From Selaginella moellendorffii (taxonomy: Eukaryota > Streptophyta > Lycopodiopsida > Selaginellales > Selaginellaceae), in contig NW_003314314.1 in assembly GCF_000143415.4 (NCBI RefSeq), forward strand, positions 1,051,443 to 1,115,442: DNA of 64,000 bases. Direction: 5' to 3'. Position numbers and translations under genes: made by a program. Below, in pieces: positions 11,383 through 23,533 of the stretch (its first letter is position 1; each line of letters starts with the position of its first letter). A model generated the notes under the pieces. That model searched no databases, had not been told where the DNA came from, and saw only the letters and a list, made by a program, of their open reading frames with translations.

Positions 11383-13639
11383 ATGGGCGCGACGAGTTTG
11401 TTAGTGGGTTCTTCCGTTTGTGGCCCCTCGTCTCCGGCATTCTCTCGTCCCAGCTTCCATGACGCCAGGATTTCACGCGCGGCCGCCACGCTCGCCCGCG
11501 CAACTCCAAATTCCTGCCGCCCTCCCTGCCTCCATCCTCGACGCCTGCTGCTACTCAATGCCACTCCTGCCGATCGCAGCAGCAGTACTAGCACTAGCAC
11601 GGATGATGATGAGCACCAAGGAGGAATCGCTGGCTACGAGGTGAGATTAAGTTTGCTGTAGAGTTTCTTTACTGTTTGTATTAATGCACAGGGATCACCG
11701 TCGGGAACTTGCGACCCTCTGTGCTCGGTGGATGACATGAGCTCGCTCGAGTATGAGGCCAACTACAAGCCCAAGACTGATCTGTTCAAGGCTTTCGCCA
11801 TTGGTGCTGCTGTTCTTGCTGGCGTTGCGGTCATCAACCAGTCTTGGGTGGCAGAAAATCAGGTCGCTAACTCTACTCTTTTTTTCTTTTTTTTTTTCTG
11901 ATCCATGGCTGCTGTGCAGAATTTAGCCCTGGTGATTGTTTTCGTAGCAGGCTACGCGGGAATAGTTTTTGAGGAGTCTCTTGCATTTAACAAGAGCGGA
12001 GTTGGCCTGTTGATGGCTGTTACATTGTGGGTGATAAGAAGCCTCGGGGTAAGCTCGGCTCGGAGAATCCGCACTACACTTCCTAGTTCCCGTTTCTCGT
12101 TTCTTCCAGGCCGACTCCCCCGACGTCGCTGCGGAGGAGCTCTCAAAGTCGTCCGAGGAAGTTAGCGAGCTCGTCTTTTTTCTTTTGGGAGCAATGACGA
12201 TCGTGGAGCTCGTCGACGCGCACCAAGGCTTCAAGCTTGTCACAGATTCCATAAGCACACGGAACCCGCGCACACTCTTCTGGGTGGTAAGCGTTTCCAT
12301 CGTGGTGAAAGCTTTGTTCAAGAGTTTCTCAAGCAGACACAGCTATCATGTCTCAGATAGGCATTATCACCTTCTTCTTGAGCTCCATCCTGGACAATCT
12401 CACGTCAACTATTGTGATGGTATCCCTCTTGCGCAAACTCGTCCCCGACCCGGAGCAAAGGAAGTACGTAAACTTCCAGACTTTTTTCACCGCACTAAAT
12501 CCTGCTCGTTTGCAGGCTACTCGGCGCCGTAGTTGTCATTGCTGCGAATGCAGGTGGTGCCTGGACGCCTATTGGTGATGTTACGACCACCATGCTTTGG
12601 ATCCATGGACAGATCTCAACAGTGAAAACGATGCAGGTACAGCTGTGTAGCTCTTTGCTGCTGACTGATACATGGTATTGACTCAGGGTTTATTCATTCC
12701 GTCGGCTGTATCTCTAGCTGTTCCCTTGCTCTTGATGTCTGTTTCGAGGTAACCGACCCAGGTTCATGTTGCAACGTTCTAAACTCTCGTGCGTTTGTTT
12801 TGCAGCGAGGAATTTCGCAAAGAAGCACCTCCGGAGCCAGTCATGTCTAGCGAGCAAATGGCTCCTCGAGGGAAGCTTGTCCTCGCGGTAGGAGTGGGAG
12901 CTTTACTTTTCGTGCCCGTGTTCAAAGCACTCACGGGCTTACCACCTTACGTCGGGATGCTCTTCGGACTGGGAGTCCTCTGGATTCTGACGGATGCCAT
13001 TCACTATGGTGACGAGAATCGCCAGAAGCTTAAAGTGCCGCAGGCACTGTCGCGAATTGACACTCAAGGCGTCCTGTTCTTCCTGGGAATCCTTCTATCC
13101 GTGGGAAGGTCTGTGAAACTTTCGCTCCTCATTAGAAGCTCACACCCCTTTCTTGTTTCCGGCACAGCTTGCAATCCGCTGGTGTTCTCCAAGACCTGGC
13201 GACGTTCCTAAACTCCCACATCCCGGGAGTGGAACTCATTGCTACTGCCATCGGTTTTGCATCAGCCATCATCGACAACGTTCCACTGGTTGCAGCCACC
13301 ATGGGAATGTACGACGTGTCCTCGTATCCCATGGACTCGGAGCTGTGGCAGCTCATCGCTTTCTGCGCCGGGACTGGCGGTTCACTGCTCATCATCGGCT
13401 CCGCAGCTGGCGTTGCTTTCATGGGGATGGAAAAGGCTGACTTCTTCTGGTACTTTAAGAAGGTGAGATCTCCTCTTTCTCGCGTTTCCATTCGGCTCAA
13501 CTTCGTTTTTTTTTTTGTCCAGGTGAGTGGCTATGCGCTCGCTGGCTACGTTGCAGGCATCGCCGCCTACTTGGCCGTCAACCATCAACCCGTGGCAATG
13601 CTCAGTTCCGCCATTCAAGACGTACCAGCGATCATGTAA
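11383..13639 (+). CDS. NHD1: Plastid NhaD-type Na+/H+ antiporter (NHD1-like)
   Basis: About eleven exons. The first (11383-11640) encodes a Ser/Arg/Pro-rich transit-peptide-like leader; the ATG at 11383 keeps frame into the next exon, whereas 11420 does not. Later exons give many hydrophobic helices with the NhaD-family signatures GYAGIVFEESLAFNK, DSISTRNPRTLFWV, SSILDNLTSTIVM, AANAGGAWTPIGDVTTTMLW, and SAIIDNVPLVAATMGMY; the two DN motifs are the ion-binding aspartates of this transporter class. Known plant members sit in the chloroplast envelope and export Na+ from the stroma. The end is complete (DVPAIM, stop 13637-13639). The stop lies only 29 bases from the stop of the convergent NSRP1-like gene. 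Confidence 0.9.
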
Positions 13640-13668
13640 AAGCTTACGAAACTTTGATACAGACACAT

Positions 13669-14707
13669 TTAAGCGACAGGCTTGAGTTTCTTCCGAGCCA
13701 GATACCGTTGCCTCGCTTCCTCTTCTTTCCGTTTCCTGGATTCTTCCGCGCTCTCCTGCTGCTGCTGCTGCTCCTGCTGCTCTTGTCCTTCGACGGATGG
13801 CTCTTGCGTTTGCAGTTCTTCCTTGTCAGTGTCTTTTGAGACTGGTTCCTCCTTGTTTCCTGGAGTTTGGTCTGCAGCCTCTGTGGTGTTGTTCGGAGAT
13901 GCATTCTCGGACGCCGAGCGTTGATCTTGGCTTTCAGCTCTATCTGCGCGTTGAGAGCTTTCAGCATTACGGTGGGATCCGCCGCCACCAAACGCAACGT
14001 TCCTGGACAGGTTCCTGTAGAAGTCGCTGAGGTCGTCACGCTTGGTGACCTGGAAGTTACTGTCAAATAAGAACATCGCAGAATCGATAAACATACCTCC
14101 TCCACAGTTTCCTTAAGCTCTCTCATGCGCTCTTCTGCCAACCATTTCTCTTGCTCTGCGAGCTTCTTCTTGTATGCGGAGGTCACGAATTTTTCTTTGT
14201 CACCATACAAATGATCCTCCTTTGCTCGTTCCTTGGCTAGCTGCTTCTCGTAGATTATGTCGTGCTCCCGTTCCCGGAGCTTAGCCTTCTCGATCAAGTG
14301 CGGAATGTATTTGGACTGAAGCACAAGTAGAAGATAAGAAAACCGGCATAGGATTAGAATCAAACTCCATACCTCACGCTTCACAGCTCGTTGTGCCGGA
14401 CGAGCTTGGCTCGACTTCATACTATCATAAACTCCATCGTAGTCGAAAGCACTTGGGTCCTGTTCTAAAGCCTGCTTCTGCTGCTTCTCCGCCTGTTCGA
14501 TCCCACACAGAGTAAAAAGCCAAAATTCCTCATGAAGTGCTACATTCGTACCTCTCGAATGCTCCTCTGCTTGGCAGCCTGGCGGGCAATCTCCCGCTCG
14601 ACATTATCGTCGTCGTCGTCGTCGTTGAAGACTGCTGGAACCGATTTGGCCACCGCCGGCTTGGCCAGCGTCTTGGCTCCACGCAGCTGGAGACCATACT
14701 TCGACAT
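13669..14707 (-). CDS. NSRP1/CCDC55-like nuclear speckle splicing regulator
   Basis: Four exons. It starts MSKYGLQLRG at 14707, with an acidic run of six Asp and a REIARQAAKQRSIRE helix. The middle is very charged and helical (SKYIPHLIEKAKLRERE, DKEKFVTSAYKKKLAEQEKW), then the conserved VTKRDDLSDFYRNLSRNVAFGG motif, and a low-complexity Gln/Glu tail ending LARKKLKPVA. This order matches DUF2040 proteins (NSRP1), which bind RNA and modulate splice-site choice in nuclear speckles. An intron-retaining reading of the same region produces a longer but wrong frame. The start codon is 37 bases from the stop codon of the upstream gene on the same strand. Confidence 0.85.
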
Positions 14708-14744
14708 ACCCTAAATCTCAGGAACCCTAAAACAGGGGCCGGCC

Positions 14745-16334
14745 TTAAATTTGCTTGCTCTCTTTGCACAGAGTTGTGGACACTACCACCCCTGTCGTGT
14801 CGTAAGTCCGAATGATTCGTCGCCGCTGGTTGGGCGACTCGATCCACGCAAACTCGAGGAAGAAGGAGCGACTCTTCTTAACGCAATTCCCGACACTGAT
14901 GGGAGCAGTGATGCACATTCCACCGGGAAGGAGAGTCGACTGTAAACCATCTGTGAATCTCACCAAGTTACCCGACGCCATGCCTTTGACTGTCAGGTTC
15001 GTCTGCTTATTCGTTGCCCCGGCCTCTGAATTCGAGCTGCTGGAGCTCGAGATTGTCTGAAAGCTTTCGTTGGGAAAAAAAAGAAAGCGAACTCATCTCC
15101 ATCTTACCTGCGTGATCTCGCTCTTGTCATTCATGTCAACTCGAAAGTCCAAGTACTCCTCAGCGATTGTGGAACCATACATTCCTGTTCTTTGGGTGAC
15201 TGCGCGGCCAGACCATACTCCAACCAAAGGATCCAAGCCCGTGCAATCGTTCTGTGCACCAAACCAGATCAATACTCGTGCAGAAAAGGAGGAAATGATT
15301 TGCTCACCCGCATGGATTCCGGAGCTTCGCCGTCTTTGTTCTCGTGGAACACACCGATCATGTCGAGCAGGCCTTGAGGATTCAAGACGTGGAATGCACG
15401 AACTCGGCTGTTCCCAGTAGCCGAGAACATACAGCTCTCGTTAACCAGAGCTGGCCTCCGACATGGAAGCTTGACACCCCTGCACGGATTTAACAAAGAC
15501 TTAGTCACTTCCATCACTTATCGAGAGAACTTACGGGAAATAATCTTGTTCCTCGTCGTCATTCTCTCCAAGTACTCCAGCTCTCAGCACCACGTCCAGC
15601 ACCTTGGCAGTCAAATGCGACAGACAGTATGCTTTCTCGTCGCCAAAGTATCCAACCTGTGATCCAAACAAGCCTCTAGTTTACTCAGCACTTTCAAGCC
15701 TTGAGCTTACCCGGTGGCGCTGGTTGATTGTCACCGAATCTAAATCTGCAAGATTGAATTCAAGCCATTGTACATCCTCAGCATCCCCAGAGAACGATGT
15801 CGACGACTCTGCTTGCTTCACGCAAAGACTAGAAAAGCAAAGATAATAAACGATAAGTTCATGAGCAATTGGGCCATAGCCATGGCGCTTACGTTTGGTA
15901 GAGAGCAAGGTGCTCCCCTTTGCCGTAAACATTCGCTTTCAGCTTGATGGGAATGCACGCTAGCACCTTGCCGAGACAGTCGTATTGCTACTGCCCAACA
16001 ATTAAAAATTTAGAGCTGAAACAAAAAGCAACCATACCGTGAATGTGCCACTCCAAGACCCGCGATTTAGCTCGATATACTGCTCCAGCCTTTCAAACGC
16101 CTTCTTATCGTCATCGTCATCTTCATTTTCCTCATCGTCGTTTGGCTTCGGTTCTGCTGTAGACTCCGCTGCATTACTGCTGCAATGCACAAGCACTGGT
16201 GAGCGCTTCGGCCTCCAAACGACTGACCACTCTACTCTACGAAGAAAGACGGCTCTACTGCCCCTGGTTCGGAAAGAATGGTTAAGAGCACGAGATGGCA
16301 GCAAGCATACACATGAGGATGTTGCTACTGCCAT
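14745..16334 (-). CDS. Plastid-targeted DUF3598-like protein
   Basis: About seven exons. The N-terminus (MAVATSSCVCLLPSRALN) is rich in Ser, Arg and Cys without early acids, as in transit peptides. An acidic linker (about residues 60-75) is followed by repeated beta-strand-rich modules containing NRGSWSGTFT, DCTGLDPLVGVWSGRAVT and, near the end, LLPGGMCITAP and FAWIESPNQRRRIIRTY. This W-x-G-x-W/T plus lipocalin-like layout resembles DUF3598 proteins of cyanobacteria and plastids; I assign this from memory of the pattern. The role is unknown; a lipid- or pigment-binding calycin fold is possible. The gene ends with the TAA at 14745-14747, immediately before the NSRP1-like start. Confidence 0.6.
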
Positions 16335-16420
16335 GCCGGTATTGAAACAAAGCCTTGGTACCTAGCAACTTATGACCACAAATGCAATTACATTACCAAA
16401 CACGGCATATGTTCTTACGC

Positions 16421-19400
16421 TCAGGAAGAAGCTCTTGGAAGAACAAGGAGCTCGTCGCCCGCCACCCAAGCTAGCTTCTCCGACTTGTTGGGAGGATTCG
16501 TCACCCACTGGTTCCCATTAGCTGCGCATTTATGAGCAACTATAATCTCCCCTTTCTGGACCGCTCGAGCTTGCAGTTCCCAGAAAGTGAGTTTCTCTGA
16601 TTCGACATCGTCCTGGAGGTAGCTCGTCACCTGCTGTAGCACCATTGTGTTCTGCGAATCCCCCACGACCTTGTCCAGGACGGATCCCACGTCCACGTCC
16701 TCGGCAAGGTTGGCAAGAACCATGGCTTGAAGGTAATCTGGATCGACTGTATCGTCCAACCACGCACCATGCACTTCCTGGAGTGCAGTATCTTCCAACG
16801 TCGGTAACTCGGCCACAATTGTCGAGTCCTTTCGGCCTCTTTCAATCTGATTCCACACAAAGACAGAAAAAGAAAACTGAGCTAGCTGAATAAGAAGGAT
16901 AACACCAAACCTGTATATGGCGGATGAACATCGCGGTTACTGCCGTGTTATTGAGATCCGGACCCTTGTCTTCATCCATCAATATTATAACTTTGTCAAA
17001 AGCTTCTACCGGCAACTCTTTAAGAACTTTAAGAGACAATGGATCTCCGTATACTGAGAGAGAGGCATGTTAGAGACAAAGTGGATCTCAGATGGGCTTA
17101 CTATGTCGAATGCTAGCATGTTTCAGCTTGAAATCGTCCTCAAGCAGCTCCTGCGGTTTTACAATTGAGAGGACAGTGACTTGACTCCCTGCACAACAAA
17201 GCCTCCATTTTTATACATAGGCTTTAAAACAAAAGTCTTACCTCTTGAAACAGACGAATCTATCAGATGCAGCACGTCGTCAAGGTCGTTTCTCCATCCA
17301 ACAATAAGCACGTTGAGACTCGGCTTCTTGTGGCTGGTCTTTGTAGTCAAGCTCGGTACATGGGGAGGCACGTACAATGTTGCAGCAGGCTTGTAGCTTT
17401 CATCGTTCTCTGAAATCACCAGCAACCTATCACCTTCCTTCACACATTTTAGATGATTAGCATCAAAAACATCCAGCGCAGATCCAACCTCGATGACAGT
17501 TCCTGGTGGAGGATTTACAAGTGTACAGCTCTGGCCAGACGGAAGTGTCTTCCTCAAACCGCAAGGGATAGCATCCGGAAATAGAAAAATCATTTCTGAA
17601 AATTTCCTCCCCACGAGCTCCGGCCTACAGACAAGTTTGTGAACCGCAAAAAAGTATTCCAAGCACAGTACCAATATTTAAGACGGAATTCGCAACCTTC
17701 AAACTGTAAAAGCTCTTTCAAAACTTCTACAGTTCCTGGTTCAAGTGCCCGTTTCACCATTATTCGTAAAGCCATGTCACCCGTAGCAACCGGCACCATT
17801 TTCCGTCGTCTGCGCAACCATACTTTCAGATGGCAGTTAGAGCTCTGTAATCAGCTTAAATACCTCATGTAAGGGCTCGTAGATGCTTTCAGCATTTTAG
17901 ACTGGCCGAAAGGAAGAAGGGTGCCAATAATTCCTTGCAATTCAGACACATGATCAAGTTCTGCCAGTTCTGCAATAATGTCAGCACGTATCTCTGGAGA
18001 GTTTGCAAGTAAAGTGCATGTCTGGATAACCTGCATTGCAGTAAACGTTTTCAACGAAATATACTTGAAGCTTGCAAAATACTTACAATAGCATCTGCCT
18101 TTAGCGGGCTCAATGCGGGTGACAAAACGACAATGGTTCTCGCCAAGGATGCAGAGCATAGCTTTAAATCATCTATCGATGTAGCAGATCCACTCCTGGT
18201 AACCACCTGATGTGAAAGAAATCAGGAGAAATTGTCAAATACAATAACTAGAAGCTCACTTTCGTCCCGAACCGATCAGGCAGAGGAAGGTTCTGCTTTA
18301 AATTACCATCCATCTCCTCTTTTGGAGCATCTCCTAAAATGACGATGCTTCTCTTGTTTCCCCGAGTTTTATTTGCTATCGCGAGCTCCTTCACTAGTGG
18401 TATTGTTTTCTTCGTCCATCCTAGAATCGTTAAAGCTTGTTAAAGTAGACAGTAAACGTAATAGGCTTGACTCACCGATAATCAGCGTGTGGTTCTCCTC
18501 AAGTACTCTACTCTCTCCTTTACTCAACTGGTCCACTTTACTGGCAACGGCATCGGTCATCAGCCCGACCAGCAGCGCGAAGAAAAACATTCCCCCTATG
18601 CTGATCGGAACCGCGACAAGTCTCTTACGGAAGGTGTCCTGAGTGCACTAAAGAGTGAGGAACAACGCACGCAAGCCGAAAGCAAACGTTGTCACCTCAC
18701 TCGCATGAGCACCGGAGTCTGCAATGAACGTCCAGGCCGTCCACAATGACTCTGGCAAGTCCTTGGATCTCTGTGGAATTGCAAATTGGAAATAGAGAAA
18801 ACCTGCACACTAAAACATTATCTCCAACTAGAAGACATCTAACTTGTCATGCATACCACCGAGAGCCGTCATGAGCGCGCATATGGCAATGAGCATGATG
18901 GCCTAGCTACAAAGAAAGACGCTGCGTTAGCACGAAAACAGCGAGGTTAACGAGATTTTTTAAAGAGTCTCACCTTTCCAGCCGGTTTCGTGGCGAAGAA
19001 ATAATCCAGCGCGTACATGGCTTTGTCTTTCAGCGTAGCAATCTGATTTGGAGCTTGAACAGGCGCCGTAGTAATCACTATCTGTTCTTGGCAAGGATCT
19101 GTGTCATACATGCTAATGCGATGAAAAGCAAGCCTACCTCCGCTGTAGCAGCATAAGCCAGGTGGTCCCTTGTCTTGATACGGCCCGGAAATCCGAGAGC
19201 TCCCATGGCGACACCCAACGAAATGCATGCTAGTAGCTTAGTGAATCGAGTTCCCTTTTGACAATAGAAGAAAGAAAATATAACAAGAAGCAAAGTTGCG
19301 GTAGAAGAGAGCTACCTTGTAGTTTGATGTCTTGTCTTGCTTGCACAGGACCAGCAAATCCGCCTGAGAGACACGCGCCGGTGAAGACGCTCGCTGCCTG

Positions 19401-19528
19401 TGGACGAGAGTGAGAATTGGAGGCTGCGGCAGCAACCTACATTGCTGCAGCTGCCCGCCGCGTGGCGTGCACAGCGGCACAACGCTGCAAACGCGGCCAG
19501 ACATAGATGCCCTAAATTTGCCTCGCAT
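16421..19528 (-). CDS. POLLUX-like ion channel with RCK domains (PEC1/2-like)
   Basis: About thirteen exons on the minus strand. The N-terminus is Arg/Ser/Gln-rich and could be a plastid transit peptide; the start may be 19528 or the inner ATG at 19504. A helix GTRFTKLLACISLGVAM and further hydrophobic segments follow, then the pore-proximal signature MFFFALLVGLMTDAV, KVDQLSKGESRVLEENHTLIIG, typical of CASTOR/POLLUX channels. Two RCK-like nucleotide-binding regions follow (one around 17900-18300, the other starting LNVLIVGWRNDLDDVL near 17300), and the protein ends AWVAGDELLVLPRASS. CASTOR/POLLUX act at the nuclear envelope, while the POLLUX-like branch (PEC1/PEC2) is in the plastid envelope and affects Ca2+/K+ flux; the leader here favours the latter. 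Confidence 0.82.
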
Positions 19529-19636
19529 CCATCCCCTCTCTTGTGATCAGTTTCAAGTACGCGCACTGGAGGGACGAAGTCTTCCAAAAACTTAAAATAC
19601 GGTATACAATTATGAAAACTGCGGCTGTACACGTCA

Positions 19637-19672
19637 CGTCGTCGTCGTCGTCGTCGTCGTCATCGTCGCGGA
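19637..19672. repeat. GTC trinucleotide microsatellite
   Basis: A run of GTC units interrupted once by ATC, between the POLLUX-like start and the GH17 stop. It lies in the promoter/leader of the POLLUX-like gene and in the 3' flank of the glucanase. Confidence 0.9.
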
Positions 19673-19720
19673 TGAATCATACTACCTAGAACAAACTCGT
19701 CGCGGTCGCTGGAGGCCTAC

Positions 19721-21247
19721 TTAGAAAAGCAAGAAGAGAAACGCCAGGGAGGCGGCGGCCAACAGTGACGATGCCGCCGACAACCCGGGAGGAGGAGACG
19801 CGGCCGTCACAATCCCAATCTTAAACTTGCAATCCCCTTGCGACGGATCCACGTCCGTGACTTTGCCGAGGCCATCGAAGTAGCAGCTGTTCCCCATCTG
19901 GCCCTTGAGCTGGTAGTAGCTGTTGAAGGCATACGACGCATTGCCGTCGCCGCCGATGCCATTGCAGGAGCCGCCATACATGAGCGCCGTGCAGTCGGCG
20001 TACATGCAAGCGTAGGCCACATTGTCGCCCAGCCGCGTCCTGTCCGCCGCCGGATCCAAAACACACCACTTGCGCGGCAAGTAGTCCACGCCGGGAGCAT
20101 TCACCAGGCTCGCGATGGATCCGCTCCCGCTCAGGTCCAACTGGTACTTGGCCTGGCCATCGAAAGTGTAGATCCCCCAGTGCCGCTCAAAGTTCCCCGG
20201 CGCGATGCTCTTCTGGTCCTCGTCCGTGAGCGAGAAGAGGTACACGTCCAGCGGCCGCGGGGACAGCGGAGTCCCGCGGCCGACGTGCGTGGCCAGGCCG
20301 CGGTAGAACCTCTGCGCGCTGGCCATGTTGGCATTCGGATCGCCATCCGTCGGCCACCCCACCTCCCCGACCAGAATGCCGACGTTGCCGAACCCGTTCT
20401 TGCGCAGCGCCGATACCAGGAGATCATACGACGCGTCGAAGACGTTGGTGTAGGAAAGAGCGCCGTCGACTGTCGGTGGCACGGCCCCGTCGAAGAAGGC
20501 GAACTCTCGCGGGAAGTTTGCATCCTGCTGCAGGCTGAGGAAGGGGTAGAGGTTGATGGTGAAGGGGCACTGGTTCTGATCGAGGAATGCCACCAGCTGG
20601 GACATGGTGTCCTGGATGTCGGGCCGGAAGATGCCCGCCGACGGGACGTTCACTCCGCCATTACTCAGCACGTCGGCGTTGAGCGGAACCGTGACCTTGA
20701 TCTCGTCGGCCACCTTGTGCTTCACGAGCGCCTGGTGGATGTTCACCGCCGCCGGCAGAGTGGAGCTTATGAAGCTCCCGTTGTAAGCCGTGAGGAAAGG
20801 CTCGTTGCCCACCGCCACGTACCTGCGGCAAGGCAAGCAAGCAACAAAGATGTCAGCTCCAGCGCTTTTCGTCAGCTGCGAGCAAGAAAGGACTCACTTG
20901 ATCTTGACGCCACCATCGATCAAGAAGCGGGTGACATTGCGCTTGACCCACCTCTCCGCGGCGTCGGTGCTAGTGGCCATCATTTCAAGCATGTCATTGG
21001 GGATTGCAACCATGACCTCGATGTCAGTACCTGCGAATGCCCTCACCATTGCGAAATCCGCATCGAACAGCTTCACCCGGGTGATGTTGTTGGCCTTGAG
21101 CAGCCGCGCCACAACCTTTGGGGGCAAAAGGTGCGACGACATTGTGCCATAGTTCACCCCGAGCGCTGCCTCTGACACGCCCATCCACGCCGCCATCGCC
21201 ACCATCGCCACCAATCCCAGCAGCAGCTGCTGGCCAAGAATCGCCAT
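19721..21247 (-). CDS. GPI-anchored glucan endo-1,3-beta-glucosidase (GH17 plus X8/CBM43)
   Basis: Two exons, 20898-21247 and 19721-20822, giving about 483 residues. A signal peptide (MAILGQQLLLGLVAMVAMAA) precedes GVNYGTMSSHLLPP, the start of the GH17 barrel. The acid/base glutamate is in VAVGNEPF and the nucleophile in GEVGWPTDGD. The X8 carbohydrate-binding module begins WCVLDPAADR and has the six-cysteine pattern (CMYADCTALMYGGSCNG, CYFDGLG, DCKFKIG). The tail is a Pro/Ser-rich segment and a final hydrophobic helix, as in GPI-anchored family members at the plasma membrane and plasmodesmata, where callose is hydrolysed. Third positions are GC-rich, which creates a long open antisense frame. 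Confidence 0.93.
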
Positions 21248-21475
21248 CTTGGGCGCCTCACGCCACTTTCCCTTGGCTACCTAGCTGGGTATCGGGAAAG
21301 AGGGTCCCCTGTGGCACCGCCTCCTCTTTAGGTCAACCTCATGGTTTGAAAAACCCCCCGGAACGGTCGGCTGTGTCTGAAAACGTCAGGCTGACACGTG
21401 GATCCTTGTCACTTGCAAATTGGTTGCCCTTTTTCCTCAATCATCTTCTTCTTTAGTCCTAGCTGAGCCTTGATC

Positions 21476-22843
21476 ATGGCAACTTGTCCATTTGCCCTAG
21501 CTTATGAAATGGAGGTTTTGAGCGAGGTGCATCTGGAATGCGGATCTGGATGCGTCGTGTCCTGCTTCACAATCAGCAGCGCCAAGTCAGGTACACTCTC
21601 TGGGCTCGGATCGTCCAGCCAAATATGTTCCTACGCAGACAATGACAAAGTTCCATCGGCTCAAGGGCGCAGCTCGGCTGCGCATCAAGTGGATACAAGG
21701 AGTGGAGTGGACGACGATGGTGATCTCATTGTCGCTCGGAGAAGCACAGCAGTTTTGGTTCCAGGTAACCTTTCCAAGTTCCGGGAGTGTTGAGTGCTAT
21801 CTGAAGGGACTGTGCAGACAGGCCGAGAGAGTCCATACTGATATATCACAACATGGCCACTGCCATCCCTCTAGTAGGTTTGCAGGTACAGCGGGCGCGT
21901 CTAAGCTTGCAGTGTCGATGAGTTCCGGATGCCTCCTCAGGTGTGGAGAGGAGCACTACTCCTTGCCGACTTTATAATCCACAAGTGCAAGAACACCTCC
22001 GACTTTGAGAATGTCACGGCTCTGGAATTCGGGTGCGGGACAGGTAAAGGTGCTTCCTTCCTGCGTGTGTGAATTTGTTTCCACACCTGCAGGACTAGCA
22101 GGCATTACCCTTGCACGCCATGCCAAGCTTGTTTTCCTGACGGACAGGGGTGCGGATGTGCTTGACAACTGCTCTCGGAACGTTTTTGCAAACCGCGGGT
22201 CCTTTCTTCGGGGCGAGTCCGGCGTTAGAGTGCGAGAGCTGGATTGGGAGGAAGGCTGGCCACCCCGGACGACAAACATGCAACAGGCAGCGTGAGTTTG
22301 TGTTCCCCAATTGTTCTTTCAATCCGCTAGACGCTTGCTTTACTCCACAGGACGAGCTCTCCGTACCTTTGGAGCCAACAGGATCTCAAGGATGTGGAGG
22401 ACGCCACCATCTTTCTGGCCGCAGATGTCATCTACAGCGACGACTTGACCGATGCTTTCTTCCGAGCTGTGTCAAAGATGCTCCTTCCTGGATCAAACAA
22501 AGTTGAGCCAAAGTCCTACCTTAAAGCTCTCGAGTTCCTTCTCACTCCACCTGGTGCACAGGCACTCTACCTTGGACTTGAGAAGCGCTACAATTTTTCC
22601 ATGGACGCGCTGGACGTGGTAGCCAATGGCTATGCAAACTTTGTTGGACACCTGAGCGTAGAAGGTATTCTCATCTGGTCGTTCCTCGTCAGCCTGATCC
22701 AGGATGGTGCAGGGGAAAACACCAGTGCTGCATTCCTCGGCAAACGTTTGGATGATTTCACGGTCCCAAAATACATTATGGAATACGATCGCGGTACAGA
22801 CTTGGAGCTATGGGAGATATGTGCAGCGCCACAGAGGCAGTGA
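21476..22843 (+). CDS. METTL22-like class I methyltransferase
   Basis: About seven exons. It starts MATCPFALAYEMEVLSEVHL. Following splicing the protein reads DDDGDLIVARRS, RESILIYHNMATAIPLVGLQ, then VWRGALLLADFIIHK, the SAM-binding motif I ALEFGCGTGLAGI, the acidic strand VFLTDRG, and the post-I segment ELDWEEGWPP. The motif ATIFLAADVIYSD and a C-terminal strand FTVPKYIMEYDRG complete a Rossmann-type protein lysine methyltransferase of the METTL22 kind (human METTL22 modifies KIN17). The H-N-M-A-T and VWRGALLLADF runs are the best family markers. The stop at 22841-22843 is 12 bases from the stop of the convergent ATP synthase gene. Confidence 0.85.
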
Positions 22844-22855
22844 AAGCGGAGAGCA

Positions 22856-23533
22856 CTATTTGGCCTTGGCCGGAAGGACCTTCTCGACGATCTTGTCGCT
22901 GAGCTCCTGCACTTGCGTCTCCAGGCTCTTGAGCGTCTCCTGCTTTTGCTCTTCCAAGTTGGCGAGAGCTTGAGCCAGCTCCTGCTCGATTCGCTCCCTT
23001 GATTTTTGCAGCTTGGCCTCCAGCTCCGCGGCAGTCTCCTTCTTCATCTTGTTCAGTGCGGCGGTGGTCTCGGCTCTGGCCGCCTGAATCAACGCCTCGG
23101 CTTCGTCTTGGAGCTTCTTAATCTCCTCCGAGTTGTCCTTGACGCTCTCCAGCTTGTTGCGGATCATCTCGTCCCGCTCGTCCATGATTTTGCCGACGGG
23201 GGTGAACCAGATCTTGTCCAGAGCCACCATGAGGAACAGGAACTCCGCGACGATGATGGGCAGCGTGGCGTCGAAGTCGAAGAGTTTGCCGGGCTCCTTC
23301 TTTTCCTCGGCGGCCAAGGCAAGCGCCGCGGGCAAGCTGAGGGTGGCCAAGTTGAGAGCCCCGAATGCCGCATTCCGCAAGCTAGCACCGTCGAAAGCTC
23401 TGCTCAATCTCTTCACCAGCCATTCCTGGGGGCTAGCACCAACCTTGGCTTTGCAGCTCGCCGACGATCCCTTGCATAGGGACGCCGACACTGGGCACCG
23501 GATGACGAGAGCTCCCGCGCTGCAAGTCGCCAT
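22856..23533 (-). CDS. ATPG: Chloroplast ATP synthase CF0 subunit b' (subunit II)
   Basis: Single exon of 225 residues. The start [13 protein letters not shown] is chosen because it opens a transit peptide; an upstream in-frame ATG at 23638 would add 35 residues lacking transit character. After the transit and thylakoid-type hydrophobic leader ([15 protein letters not shown]), the membrane helix [17 protein letters not shown] and the family motif [17 protein letters not shown] are present, followed by a long coiled coil (about residues 110-220) forming the peripheral stalk. It ends [12 protein letters not shown]. The protein joins subunit b to hold the CF1 head against the c-ring. Nuclear-encoded in all plants. 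Confidence 0.95.
   Translation of the reverse strand: MATCSAGALVIRCPVSASLCKGSSASCKAKVGASPQEWLVKRLSRAFDGASLRNAAFGALNLATLSLPAALALAAEEKKEPGKLFDFDATLPIIVAEFLFLMVALDKIWFTPVGKIMDERDEMIRNKLESVKDNSEEIKKLQDEAEALIQAARAETTAALNKMKKETAAELEAKLQKSRERIEQELAQALANLEEQKQETLKSLETQVQELSDKIVEKVLPAKAK

Noticed and set aside
19838-21175. 445-codon open frame on the plus strand
   Set aside because: It is antisense to the GH17 glucanase, whose motifs are unambiguous. GC-rich third positions of the real gene keep the opposite strand open.
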